In this document: piece after piece, positions 25,833-34,786 of the stretch
Numbering within the stretch: position 1 is the first letter of the stretch
How the letters are laid out: each line of letters opens with the position of its first letter
Origin: Comamonas sp. KCTC 72670
GTDB taxonomy: Bacteria > Myxococcota > Myxococcia > Myxococcales > Myxococcaceae
Direction: 5' to 3'
Assembly: GCA_014656495.1 (NCBI GenBank)
Contig: BNCN01000001.1
Location: 310,001-374,000 of the forward strand
Length of the DNA stretch: 64,000 nucleotides
Translations under genes and position numbers: made by a program
The notes under the pieces: generated by a model
Databases searched by the model: none
Told to the model about the DNA's origin: nothing
What the model saw: the letters and a program-made list of their open reading frames with translations, nothing else

Positions 25833-27721
25833 AGGCCGAAGGCCGCTTCCAGGTGCTGGCGCACGTGGGCGGGGCGCACCTGGGCATAGGCGCGCATCGC
25901 GTCCACGTGGAAGCGCCAGAGCTCCATCGACTCGGGGTAGCGCCAGCGCGCGATGTGCGCGGGCATCTCCGCCTCCACCTGCGCCTCCAGGGCGTCCAGC
26001 CGCGCCGTCACCCGCGCCGGGGCGAAGGTGTGGTCCAGGTGCCACAGGAAGCGCGCCACGAAGCGGCGCTTGAACTCCAGGTTCGTCATCAGCTTGCGAA
26101 CCAGGAGGACGGACCACTCGGGCAGCGACGCGTCCGTCAGCAGGCGCGCCAGCGAGTCAGCCGCCGGGTCGCCCCAGAACGCGCCGTCCAGGTCATACAG
26201 CAGCCAGCGCCAGCGGCCGTCCTTCGCGGCGGGCCCGCCCTGCTCCGGCGCCGTGTAGCGCCAGAACTTCACGTTGTTGTCGGGCCAGTCGGTGTTGGCG
26301 AAGAAGACCTCGGCGATCTGGTAGTCGATGAAGTCATCGACGTCCATCTGCGACTCCACGTGGGCGAAGTGCTCCGGCAGGGACAGGTCGTTCGTGCGGA
26401 CGTAGTCGAGCAGCGCCAGGTAGTGCGCCTCGTCGCCGTCCTCGCCGGTGTCGAGCACGCCTTCGAGCTCGAGGATGGCCACCTTCTTGCGGTCGATGCC
26501 GTGGTGCGACGCCAGGTAGTACTCGTCATACCGCTCGCGCAGCTCGTGCAGGCCCCAGTACTCGCCGTTGATGTACAGCACCGTGGGGCGGCACGCCTGC
26601 AGGTGGAGCGACGTCTCGCGCAGCAGCCCTTGCAGGGCGCAGTCGCGAATCTTGGTGGAGAGCAGGTCCTGCCCCGACGTCCGGACGATGAGCCGGGTGA
26701 ACTCGTCCACCGTGGAGTCCGGGAAGACGGCCGCGCGGAACGTCTTGGGGCCCAGCTCCTCCCTCGCGTAGAGGCGCAGGCTCTTGTGGGGCAACGCCGC
26801 GCTGCCCGAGCCGTGGATGCGCACACCCGCGCCCTGGGAGAACACGGGCGTGCCCTCGGGGAGGAACCACTCCACGTGCAGGGGCCGCTCCCAGTCCTTG
26901 CCGCCCTGGTGGTAGTTCCCGTTGCCCCAGATCCACTCCGGACGCGGGTCCTCCGCGTGCGTCCGGCCGGGGACGTAGATGCCGTGCTCGAAGCCGAAGA
27001 GGTGCTCGGGCTCCACCGTGAGCGACATCACGGGCAGCGGGCCATGGGACGCACCAATGAGGTACGTCCGGGTACCGGACGCGCCCACCGGCGTGGTCCC
27101 CTCGAACTGCTGGAACCGCACCACCGACGCGCGGCCCACGGGCTCCTCGGGCGGCAGCCACAGCCACTCCACCGGCGTCTCCGGCGGGTTGGTGGGGATG
27201 TTCGACAGCGGCGCGGGTTCACCGGTGGGACGGAGCAACATCAACGGCGCGGTGTAGACGGGCGCGCTCGCCGTCGGCGGGGTGCCATCCAACGTGAAGC
27301 GCGTCACCCGCCCCTCCTCCGTGGGCAGCGTCAGCAGCGACGCGGCGTGGTAGAGCGCGTGCGGCGCTTCGAAGGCCACGTGGTCCAGTTCCAGCCAGGT
27401 ACGTCCCGGCTCCCCCGTGCCGTCATGCGCCACCACCGACACGGAGCGCGTCCCGGGGGAGGGTCTCCAGCGGAGGGTCCACTGGTTCCCACGCACCTCC
27501 GCCCAGCCAATCAGCTCGCCATCCACCAGCACACCCACGGCCCGGATGGCGCCCTGGCCCTGGATGGTGCCGTGAAGGACGCCGGACGTGTTGTCCATCC
27601 CGTCGATGGTGACGTACGGGACGGACTGCTCCACGTGCTGCTGCGGCTCATCGGGCGCCGGGGCATCCCCCCGGCAGGCAGACAACGACACGGCGCACAG
27701 CAGCAGCGCCGAACGAGACAT
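25829..27721 (-). CDS. CotH-kinase-family lipoprotein
   Basis: The ATG at 27721 gives 630 residues beginning with a lipoprotein signal (LLLCAVSLSACRG). An N-terminal beta-sandwich region (VTIDGMDNTSGVLHGTIQG) and a chitobiase-like segment (FTLDGTPPTASAPVYTAP) precede the CotH domain: GVRIHGSGSAALPHKSLRLY, YINGEYWGLHELRERYDEYYL, WLLYDLDGAFWG. CotH proteins are atypical protein kinases that phosphorylate secreted proteins, first described in Bacillus spore coats. Here it would act outside the cytoplasm. Its stop codon and that of the metallopeptidase share the palindrome CTAG. Confidence 0.82.
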   Translation of the reverse strand: MSRSALLLCAVSLSACRGDAPAPDEPQQHVEQSVPYVTIDGMDNTSGVLHGTIQGQGAIRAVGVLVDGELIGWAEVRGNQWTLRWRPSPGTRSVSVVAHDGTGEPGRTWLELDHVAFEAPHALYHAASLLTLPTEEGRVTRFTLDGTPPTASAPVYTAPLMLLRPTGEPAPLSNIPTNPPETPVEWLWLPPEEPVGRASVVRFQQFEGTTPVGASGTRTYLIGASHGPLPVMSLTVEPEHLFGFEHGIYVPGRTHAEDPRPEWIWGNGNYHQGGKDWERPLHVEWFLPEGTPVFSQGAGVRIHGSGSAALPHKSLRLYAREELGPKTFRAAVFPDSTVDEFTRLIVRTSGQDLLSTKIRDCALQGLLRETSLHLQACRPTVLYINGEYWGLHELRERYDEYYLASHHGIDRKKVAILELEGVLDTGEDGDEAHYLALLDYVRTNDLSLPEHFAHVESQMDVDDFIDYQIAEVFFANTDWPDNNVKFWRYTAPEQGGPAAKDGRWRWLLYDLDGAFWGDPAADSLARLLTDASLPEWSVLLVRKLMTNLEFKRRFVARFLWHLDHTFAPARVTARLDALEAQVEAEMPAHIARWRYPESMELWRFHVDAMRAYAQVRPAHVRQHLEAAFGL

Positions 27722-28039
27722 GTATCGAAAGGGACTCAAGACCGCGTCTCCCAGGGAACCAGCGGCCAGCCCGAAGGCTGGCAAGGGACGTCCGGCCCGA
27801 GGTGGCACCTGCACACCTCGCTACGTCCCAATCTCGCCCGTGGACGGGACGCGCACCTTCGGAGTGCCCTGAGGCCTCCAGTCCTCGCGCCGCGTCACGA
27901 AGGCGACATCCCAACATAACGCACAGTTCCTTGGAGGTCCATTGACCCACGGGGCAGCGCCCTGCACGCAAAAGGCCCCCGTCCGGTGTTCTGGACGGAG
28001 GCCCTGGCGCTCGACCGCGGGGGGCCGCGGGGAGGAGGA
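27722..28039. other. Intergenic region upstream of the CotH-like gene
   Basis: The 318 bp hold the promoter of the CotH-like gene on the left and the terminator of the SPFH gene on the right (27970-28003). Bases near 27905-27940 (CCCAACATAACGCACAGTTCCTTGG) are relatively AT-rich. I see no further gene. Confidence 0.4.
27970..28003 (-). terminator. Rho-independent terminator of the SPFH gene
   Basis: Read on the minus strand, a GGCCTCCGTCC stem pairs with GGACGGGGGCC around a short loop and is followed by TTTT. It lies about 37 bp downstream of the stop at 28040. This is a classic intrinsic terminator. Confidence 0.8.
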
Positions 28040-29086
28040 CTACAGGAGCTTCATCAGCTCCGCGCGCTTGGCGTTGTACTCCTCGTCGGAGAGCACGCCC
28101 GCGTCCTTCAGCTCCTTGATTTCCTTCAGGCGCTGCGCGGGGCTGCGCGTGTCCGCCGGAGGCGCCGCGGGCGCGGGCTCCGGGGGCCGCTGCTGGTGCT
28201 GCTGCTGGTTCATGAACTGCTGGGCCATGCCGAAGCCCATGCCCATGCCCATGCCGCCCAGCGCGTTGCCGTTGCCGCTGCCGTCGCCGCCCTTGGCCAT
28301 GCCCTCGGCCGCGCCGAGCATCGCCTGGCCCTGCGCGTACTGCTGGAAGCCGCCGGCCAGACGCGAGTACGCCACGTCCTTGCCCAGCTTCTTCAGCGTC
28401 GCCTCATCCTCTTCCTTGATGGAGACGTGGAAGTTGCCCATCCGCACCACGGTGAGGCCGTAGCCGTCCACGTGGGGCTTGAGCCCGGCGATGACCTCGG
28501 TCTCGATCTCCTCGGTGTACGCGCCGCTCGTCACGTCGAGCAGCGGCCAGCGCTTCTTGACGAGCAGCTCCGCGATGCGGTCGCGCGTCACCTTGAGGAC
28601 CTGGTTCTTGAACCAGCCGAGCAGCTCCTCGTTGCCCGTGCGGCCCATGCCCACCAGGCCCACCACGAGGCGCTCCGGGTCCGTCACGCGGATGGAGAAG
28701 TCGCCGTACACCATGGTGCCGATGCCCAGGCCCGTCTCCGGGTCGCGCACGTCACCGATGGGCCCCCCGAACTTCACGCCGGCCACCTCGCGGGTGGAGA
28801 CGAAGAAGATTTCGGAGATGAAGAGGTTGCCGCCCGTGAAACCCTCGATGAGCCGGGACAGGAACGGGATGTTGTTGGTGTCCAGCTGGTGACGGCCGGG
28901 CCCCAGCTTGCCCTCCACCTTGCCGTCCTTCACGAAGAGCGCGACCTCGTCGGCATCGACGGTGAGCTGGGTCAGCATCCGGACGTTGTTCTCCGGATAC
29001 TTGTAGATGATGTCGCCCTTCGCCGTGTCCGCCCGGGCGATGAAGTTGCGCTTCGCCTCACCCTTGATGCTGTCGAAGATACCCAT
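28040..29086 (-). CDS. SPFH/band-7 protein with SHOCT domain
   Basis: The 348-residue protein opens with the virion-core/YdjI-like SPFH pattern (IIYKYPENNVRMLTQLTVDADEVALFVKDGKV, GPGRHQLDTNNIPFLS) over residues 20-240. A Gly/Met/Gln-rich linker follows (GGMGMGMGFGMAQQF, then QHQQ). It ends with a SHOCT domain (AQRLKEIKELKDAGVLSDEEYNAKRAELMKLL) at residues 315-348. There is no membrane helix. Such proteins form membrane-associated oligomers and are often linked to stress or membrane repair. The gene stands alone with its own terminator, and 29087-29284 should hold its promoter. Confidence 0.88.
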   Translation of the reverse strand: MGIFDSIKGEAKRNFIARADTAKGDIIYKYPENNVRMLTQLTVDADEVALFVKDGKVEGKLGPGRHQLDTNNIPFLSRLIEGFTGGNLFISEIFFVSTREVAGVKFGGPIGDVRDPETGLGIGTMVYGDFSIRVTDPERLVVGLVGMGRTGNEELLGWFKNQVLKVTRDRIAELLVKKRWPLLDVTSGAYTEEIETEVIAGLKPHVDGYGLTVVRMGNFHVSIKEEDEATLKKLGKDVAYSRLAGGFQQYAQGQAMLGAAEGMAKGGDGSGNGNALGGMGMGMGFGMAQQFMNQQQHQQRPPEPAPAAPPADTRSPAQRLKEIKELKDAGVLSDEEYNAKRAELMKLL

Positions 29087-29284
29087 TGCCAGTCAGCGCC
29101 TCCGTGGCCGCGTTGGCAGCCGGTCAACCCGCACCGCCACCTCAACCCCATTTAAGAGCATGGCACCCGGGACGAAAGCGCGCGCGCTCGCGTACCGTCA
29201 CCTGCTTGCAACATGCCAGTTTTACTGGCGAAAGCCTAGCCGCTCGGCCGGCCGGATGCTGTGGAAAGCGGCGGCCGGCGTCCG

Positions 29285-30085
29285 CTAGCCCCAGCGGCTC
29301 ACCAGTCGCTCCCGGTCCAACAGGCGGATGCTGGCCCACAGCAGCAGGGCATCCAGCACCAGCACCACCGCGCCCTGGAGCAGGTAGTACCCGAACCCCG
29401 CCTTCAAAACTCCCGCCACCTGCCCGCCCACCATGCCCACCAGGGGCAGCACCACCAGGGCGGACAGCTGCTGGGCCATGCGCGCCTCGCTCACCCGCGC
29501 GGAGATGAGCACCGCCACGCCGTTGCCGAAGAAGGCGAACAGCGGCGCGATGACGAAGACGCCAAAGGTCCACAGCGCGTTCGGCATCAGCGGCATCTGC
29601 ACCAGGGGCCACGCGACGATGTCCACGCCCACGCAGAACAGCACGAAGGCCGTCCAGGTGATGGCGACCGACGGCACCAGCGCCGCCAGGCTCTTGCCCG
29701 TCACCAGCTCCGCCGCCGTCACCGGGGAGGCCAGCAGCGGCTCCAGCGTGCGGCGCTCCTTCTCGCCCGCCACGCTCTGGGACGCGATGAGGATGGGCAC
29801 GAACACCGGCATCACCAGGAACATGCCGAACCAGTCCGTGAGCGTCTTGTCGATGAGGAAGCGCGCGGCGCTGGCGCCCAGCGGCAGCGCCGGGTCGTAG
29901 AAGAGCGCCACGCTGCGCAGGTCCGCGTGGTTGGGTGTGCGCACGTACGTCCACACCACGCCAATGGGCACCAGCACCATGACGGCGGGCAGCACCGCCA
30001 TGGACACCAGGAGCCCCACGTTCTTGCGCAGGTCCAGGAAGTCCTTCCAGAACACCGCCAGGGCCCGCTTCGGACGGAACGCCAT
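29285..30085 (-). CDS. ABC-2 type exporter permease (NatB-like)
   Basis: The 266-residue protein has six hydrophobic segments and the ABC-2 family signature around residues 100-130 (QSVAGEKERRTLEPLLASPVTAAELVTGKSLAALVPS). The start lies 3 bp after the ATPase gene. Together they form a complete two-gene exporter of the Nat/CcmA type. The substrate is unknown. The operon also includes an upstream GT39-like glycosyltransferase, which may hint at an envelope-related cargo, but this is inference. Confidence 0.85.
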   Translation of the reverse strand: MAFRPKRALAVFWKDFLDLRKNVGLLVSMAVLPAVMVLVPIGVVWTYVRTPNHADLRSVALFYDPALPLGASAARFLIDKTLTDWFGMFLVMPVFVPILIASQSVAGEKERRTLEPLLASPVTAAELVTGKSLAALVPSVAITWTAFVLFCVGVDIVAWPLVQMPLMPNALWTFGVFVIAPLFAFFGNGVAVLISARVSEARMAQQLSALVVLPLVGMVGGQVAGVLKAGFGYYLLQGAVVLVLDALLLWASIRLLDRERLVSRWG

Positions 30086-30088
30086 GGG

Positions 30089-31006
30089 TCAGCCCCTCCC
30101 CTCGCGCAGCAGCTCCAGGTAGACCTCTTCCAGCGGGCGCTGCGTGGGCACCGCGCTGTGCACCCGCGCGCCGGCCCCCACCAGGCAGGCCACCACGTCG
30201 GGCGCGTGCGCCTCGTCCTCCAGCATGACGCGCAGGCGCGGGCCTTCCGCCAGGACGTTGGGCGCGAAGGGCAGCTGGGCCAGCGCGCCGCGGAAGCGCT
30301 CCGCCTCTCCGTCCACGCGCACCTCCAGCGCCTGCCCCGCGTGACGCAGCTCGCGCACCGGCCCCAGGACGAGCAGGCGGCGCTTCACCACCGCCACGCG
30401 CTCACACAGCCGCTCCACCTCCGCGAGGTTGTGCGAGCACAGGACGATGGTGCGCCCCTCCGACGCCAGCTCCGCCACGGCGTCCCGCACCGTGCGCGCG
30501 GACTCCGGGTCCAGGCCGCTGGTGGGCTCGTCCAGGAAGATGACCTTCGGGTCGTGCACCAGTGTCCGGACGATGGCCAGCTTCTGGCGCATGCCCTTGG
30601 AGAAGCCGCCCACCGGGTCCAACTCGCGCCCGCCCAGCCCGAAGCGCTCCAGGTAGTGCCGGGCGCGCGGCCAGGCCGCGGCCTCGTCCAACTCGTGCAG
30701 CTTCATGAAGAAGCGCAGGTTCTCCCGCGCGGTGAGCCGGTCGTAGAGGCCGGGCTGCTCGGTGAGCAGCCCCACCACCTTGCGCAGCGGCTCGCCGTCG
30801 CGGTCCACCCGGTGGCCCCACACGGTGGCCTCGCCCTCGGAGGGACGGAGCAGCCCGGTGAGCATGCGCACCGTGGTCGTCTTCCCCGCGCCGTTGGGGC
30901 CGAGCAGCCCGAAGACCTCTCCGGGCCGCACGTGGAAGGACAGCGCTTCCACGGCCACCCGGTCGCCAAAGCGCTTCCCCAACCCCTCGACGTGGATGCC
31001 GCTCAA
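30089..31006 (-). CDS. ABC transporter ATP-binding protein
   Basis: A TTG start at 31006 overlaps the glycosyltransferase stop by 4 bp (TTGA). The 305-residue ATPase has Walker A GPNGAGKTTT, signature FSKGMRQK, Walker B VIFLDEPTSGLDP and the switch His in CSHNLAEVE. A C-terminal regulatory domain of about 90 residues follows (RRLLVLGPVRELRHAGQALEVRV). It drives the ABC-2 permease encoded 3 bp downstream. Confidence 0.9.
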   Translation of the reverse strand: MSGIHVEGLGKRFGDRVAVEALSFHVRPGEVFGLLGPNGAGKTTTVRMLTGLLRPSEGEATVWGHRVDRDGEPLRKVVGLLTEQPGLYDRLTARENLRFFMKLHELDEAAAWPRARHYLERFGLGGRELDPVGGFSKGMRQKLAIVRTLVHDPKVIFLDEPTSGLDPESARTVRDAVAELASEGRTIVLCSHNLAEVERLCERVAVVKRRLLVLGPVRELRHAGQALEVRVDGEAERFRGALAQLPFAPNVLAEGPRLRVMLEDEAHAPDVVACLVGAGARVHSAVPTQRPLEEVYLELLREGRG

Positions 31007-33306
31007 TCGATGGTCACCAGGAGGAACTTGTTGTTGATGTCGCGGTCCACCGGCGTGACGACCTTGTCCGAGCCCACCGCGGTGCGCAGCAGGTTGAGCC
31101 GGTTGTGCTCCACCAGGGCCCACGTCCGGCCGGGGCGCATCGCCGTGGCGCGCATGCGCGCGTTGGCGTCCGAGGCGCGGTACTGCTCCACCGTGTTCTG
31201 CGAGTAGAGCGTCTCGCCGCGCCAGTTCATCATGTACGCGATGATGGGCTCGCCCGGCTGGCGCTGCGCGTAGTACCGCCAGAAGAGGTCGCGCTGCGTC
31301 CAGTGGTGGGACAGGTCCACCCAGTGGCTCCAGTTGAACCAGAGGGCCATGCCCGCCGCGAGCACCCAGAAGGTGCCGAACAGCATCGCCCGCGCCCGCA
31401 TCAGCGACGCCACCACCGCCATGCCGCCCGCCACCGCGAAGGTGAAGCCCAGCGACTTCTTGATGTTCACCGGCTCCGACAGCGCCTTGAGCAGCGAGTC
31501 CTCCGCCGCGGGCTGACGCAGGCCCCTCACCGCCAGCGCCACGCCCACCACCGCCAGCACGCCGGCCAGCGTCTGGAGCGACGCGCGCGACGCCGCGTTC
31601 GCCCGGAGCGACTCCCAGCCCAGATAGGCGGCCACGATGACCACCGCCACGCCCACCAGGGCCTTGGCGGACACCTGCGCCTGCGCGCTCACCGCGCCCA
31701 GGGTGGCCACGCCGCCCAGCAGCAGCAGCAGCGCCACCGCGCGGGCGCTGGGCGTCGTGCGGGCCCGGCCCTTGGCGGAGAAGGCGTCGAAGGAGAGGTA
31801 GACGCCGAAGCCCAGCAGCACCAGCGTCACCAGGTCGCCGGTCCACAGCGGACGCGAGGCGAAGAAGGCGATGGGCTTGGTCACCAAATCCTGCGGATAG
31901 GGCCGGTCGTAGTTGTAGACGAACAGGTCGGTGAAGATCTTCGGGTTCTCCGCGATGTTCTTCCCCACGAGGACGAAGAGCATCAGCCCGAAGATGAGGC
32001 TCACCGCGTGGGCGGAGATGCCCTCCTCCCACAGCCGGTCGATGAACAGCGCCAGGAGGACGGCCACGCCCGGCAGCACCGGGAACACGTAGTGGTGGAA
32101 CTTCGTGGCGCTGGAGGACAGCAGCCAGAACGAGAAGGCCACCCACAGCACCGCGATGATGGCCAGGTGGTCCGCCGCCTTCTCGGAGCGAAGCTTCAGC
32201 CGCGCCACCACGGAGAAGGCCCCGGGCAGCAGCGCCACCCACGGGAAGATGGCGAAGCCGCCCTGCTCGATGAAGTAGATGAACGTGCCGCCCGGCGTGG
32301 TCGTGTGCACGCCCGCCGTGAGGCGGTTGAGGTGGTCGTGCACGAAGAAGCGGTACCAGAAGAGCTTGCCCTCGTCGTCCACGGAGCCGAACAGGGACAG
32401 CGTCAGGTACCAGGGCCCGGCCACCGCGAAGAACACCAGGATGCCCGTGCCCAGGTGCATCTTGAACATCTGCCCCCACAGCACGGGCATGGGCTGACGG
32501 CCCTCGCGCACGTCCTTGCGGAAGCTGGACTGCGTGAGCCAGCGCAGGTGCGCGTCCAGGCTGGCGCTGTCCCAGGGGATGACGGACAGGGCCGCGTACA
32601 GCGCCAGGATGACGGCGGGGAGGCCCACGCCCAGGATGCCCTTGGCCAGCGAGGCCAGGCCCGCGAAGAAGTAGAAGCCGTACCACCAGGCGGCGCGGTG
32701 CTTCGTCGTCTCATCCAACTGGCCGATGAGCGCGCACGCCATGGCGCAGATGAACGTGGTGACGAAGGGCGTGTCCGTCACCGTCTGCCGCGTGAGCAGG
32801 AAGTACAGCGGCATGGTGGCCAGCACGAAGCCCGTGGCCAGGCCCGCGCGCTTGGACACCACGCGCGCCACCGCCAGGGACAACAGCGCCACCGCGGCGA
32901 TGCTCAGGAGGGCGAAGGGCATCCGCATGCCCCACTCCATGTACCGGCCCAGCACGCCCCCGGGGTTCACCGCCCCCGCCGCGTTCATCCCCAGCGCCTG
33001 CATCCACATGGTGAGCGGCGGCTTGGAGAAGAACCAGGAGCCCTCCCAGAAGGGGTACACGTAGTCCTGGCGGACAATCATCATCCGCGCGACTTCGCCG
33101 TAGTGGGTCTCCCAGCAGTCCCAGAGCCCCACCGCCCCCAGGTAGGGGAGGAAGAGCAGGGCCGCGAAGCCCGCCGTCGCCGTCACGACGCGCAGGCTGA
33201 AGGACAGCGCCAGCCACCGCTTCGCCCATTTCGCCTCGAAGAAGTCCTTGCCGAGGATGGCCTCGGAGAAGGTCTGCTCCCGCTGCTGTTCGACTTCGCT
33301 CTCCAC
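31003..33306 (-). CDS. GT39/ArnT-like membrane glycosyltransferase
   Basis: I chose the GTG at 33306 because AAGGAG lies 9 nt upstream; it gives 767 residues. About 13 membrane helices are predicted. The first periplasmic loop has the family DxE-like acidic element (GLWDCWETHYGEVARMM) followed by FWEGSWFFSKPPLTMWMQALGM, and a later FHHYVFPVLPG block. Such enzymes move sugars from polyprenyl-phosphate carriers onto lipid A, proteins or other envelope acceptors. It is longer than ArnT because of extra C-terminal helices. The ABC exporter genes follow with a TTGA overlap, so the three form one operon. Confidence 0.83.
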   Translation of the reverse strand: MESEVEQQREQTFSEAILGKDFFEAKWAKRWLALSFSLRVVTATAGFAALLFLPYLGAVGLWDCWETHYGEVARMMIVRQDYVYPFWEGSWFFSKPPLTMWMQALGMNAAGAVNPGGVLGRYMEWGMRMPFALLSIAAVALLSLAVARVVSKRAGLATGFVLATMPLYFLLTRQTVTDTPFVTTFICAMACALIGQLDETTKHRAAWWYGFYFFAGLASLAKGILGVGLPAVILALYAALSVIPWDSASLDAHLRWLTQSSFRKDVREGRQPMPVLWGQMFKMHLGTGILVFFAVAGPWYLTLSLFGSVDDEGKLFWYRFFVHDHLNRLTAGVHTTTPGGTFIYFIEQGGFAIFPWVALLPGAFSVVARLKLRSEKAADHLAIIAVLWVAFSFWLLSSSATKFHHYVFPVLPGVAVLLALFIDRLWEEGISAHAVSLIFGLMLFVLVGKNIAENPKIFTDLFVYNYDRPYPQDLVTKPIAFFASRPLWTGDLVTLVLLGFGVYLSFDAFSAKGRARTTPSARAVALLLLLGGVATLGAVSAQAQVSAKALVGVAVVIVAAYLGWESLRANAASRASLQTLAGVLAVVGVALAVRGLRQPAAEDSLLKALSEPVNIKKSLGFTFAVAGGMAVVASLMRARAMLFGTFWVLAAGMALWFNWSHWVDLSHHWTQRDLFWRYYAQRQPGEPIIAYMMNWRGETLYSQNTVEQYRASDANARMRATAMRPGRTWALVEHNRLNLLRTAVGSDKVVTPVDRDINNKFLLVTID

Positions 33307-33576
33307 GGACTGAAGCTCCTTGAGACGTTCCGGGCGGTGGGAGGGCCCACCCTCGGCAGGACGCGGCGTTATATCCCCGCCGCCCCCTCCGGTCGACCAT
33401 GGCCATGGCCACTGACGTGAGCCTGACTGCGCGCCGCTGTGCAGGGACCTGTACACGACAGGGTGGCCAACCCCGCGAAAGCACGACTCCCCGGCAGGGG
33501 CACGGCGCTTGAAACGCCCGGCCCCGGCGATGCTTCCCGAGGCCGACGGGAGGCAGCCTCCGAGGAGACATCCATC
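33307..33576. promoter_or_regulatory. Divergent promoter region
   Basis: These 270 bp separate the minus-strand glycosyltransferase operon from the plus-strand secreted-protein pair and must hold both promoters. TTATATCC near 33370 is a plausible -10-like element. GAGGAG lies 9 nt before the ATG at 33577. No more can be said. Confidence 0.35.
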
Positions 33577-34782
33577 ATGCTCGCCACCGCCGTGCCCCTG
33601 GTAGGCGCCCTCTTGCTCGCGCAGCCAGGGAGCGAGGCCCCCGTCCTCCAGCCGCCGTCCTCTCCGCGCCCCGCGCTGACCTGGGGCGCCCCCACGGCGT
33701 GCCTGATGCTGCCGCCCACCCAGCACGTCCCCTCCGGAGCGTGGCGGGCCCAGTGCGACGACGACGCCCAGCGCTGCCGCGTCGCCCCCGTGCGGGAGCT
33801 GGACGCCGACGGAGTGGAGACCGACCGGCCCCTGTCGCGCGCGACGCCCTGCACCGTCTCGCTCGACGACGAGACGGCGGCGCGGGTGATGGCGTACCGG
33901 ATGGAGCCCGCGCGCGTGGACGCGCCACCGGGCTGGTACCGGGACGAGCGCGGGCGGGTGATGCAGTTCAACTTCGACCTCAACCGGCGCGTGTGGTTGG
34001 GAGGCGCCTGGACGCCCATGTCCCATGACGGGCAGGTCATGAGCCGCATGCGCGCCGACTTCGGCATCGCGGTGGAGGTGCCCAGCCGCGGCGGCAAGAC
34101 GCTGCACCGGCTCCGGTTCCTGGAGACCGAGCTGCACCTGGGGGTGCATTCGCTCGACCTGGCGCTGGCGCGCTACGACTTCAGCATCCAACGCGAGGAC
34201 CCGCTGCTGCGCGTCACCTCCTTCCTCGGCAAGCCGAGGCGGCACGACCTCTACCTCAACATGGGGCTCTGGATGGAGGCGCTCCACCTGGAGCAACTGA
34301 AGCGTGACGGCCAGGTGGCGCGCTTCCTCTCGCTGGGCGCCTTCCATGCCGCGTTCGACCTGTGGCACTCGCGGGATTTGGTGTCCTACGTCCGCGTGCG
34401 AGCTGGCGCGGGCATCGAAAGCGACCTGGTGCACCGCTTCAACGCGCTCGCGCCCTCCGCGGCGCTGGAGGGAGACCTGACGCTGGACCGGGACGGCTTC
34501 CACCACTTCCGGATGAGCGCCGAGGTGGAGACGCTGCTGCTCGCGCCCCGGGTGGAGGGCCGTCCCCGGCGCCCCGAGCGCCTGCGGGTCCAGGCCGGCT
34601 ACGAAGTCATCCTCCTGGCCATCAACGACCAGCCCCTCAGCCTGCTCGTGGACGGGCGCGGCGTGCGACGCGACGACATCGCCGGCGTCCCCGAGCGGTG
34701 GGAGTGGTCCGCGTCCGCCGGATTGCGCTTCTCTTTGTGGGCGCCCGCGCGCCGCTCCGCGCCCATCGCGGCGAGGGAGTAG
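33577..34782 (+). CDS. Secreted protein of unknown function (paralogue of next gene)
   Basis: The ATG at 33577 (GAGGAG upstream) gives 401 residues with an N-terminal signal peptide (MLATAVPLVGALLLAQ). Cysteines are clustered in the N-terminal third (CLMLPP, AQCDDDAQRCRV, TPCTVS), which could form disulphides. The rest alternates strands with many aromatic and Arg residues and ends on a strand-like segment (WEWSASAGLRFSLWAP), which suggests a beta-rich envelope or barrel-like protein. Its C-terminal third resembles that of the next gene (ND/ADQP...SEW/WEWSAS-G). The gap to the next gene is 4 bp. No family recognised. Confidence 0.65.
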   Translation: MLATAVPLVGALLLAQPGSEAPVLQPPSSPRPALTWGAPTACLMLPPTQHVPSGAWRAQCDDDAQRCRVAPVRELDADGVETDRPLSRATPCTVSLDDETAARVMAYRMEPARVDAPPGWYRDERGRVMQFNFDLNRRVWLGGAWTPMSHDGQVMSRMRADFGIAVEVPSRGGKTLHRLRFLETELHLGVHSLDLALARYDFSIQREDPLLRVTSFLGKPRRHDLYLNMGLWMEALHLEQLKRDGQVARFLSLGAFHAAFDLWHSRDLVSYVRVRAGAGIESDLVHRFNALAPSAALEGDLTLDRDGFHHFRMSAEVETLLLAPRVEGRPRRPERLRVQAGYEVILLAINDQPLSLLVDGRGVRRDDIAGVPERWEWSASAGLRFSLWAPARRSAPIAARE

Positions 34783-34786
34783 GCGC

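Noticed and set aside
24263..27919. A 1,218-residue plus-strand open frame spanning the metallopeptidase and CotH genes
   Set aside because: It crosses two well-supported convergent genes in another frame, and its composition is Arg/Gly/Pro-rich and featureless.
29087..29284. Possible small RNA or gene between the SPFH and ABC permease genes
   Set aside because: No open frame with good codons and no stable hairpin with a T-run; treated as promoter sequence.
31105..33420. A 771-residue plus-strand open frame opposite the glycosyltransferase
   Set aside because: It is the antisense shadow of a multi-helix membrane protein gene with clear family motifs.
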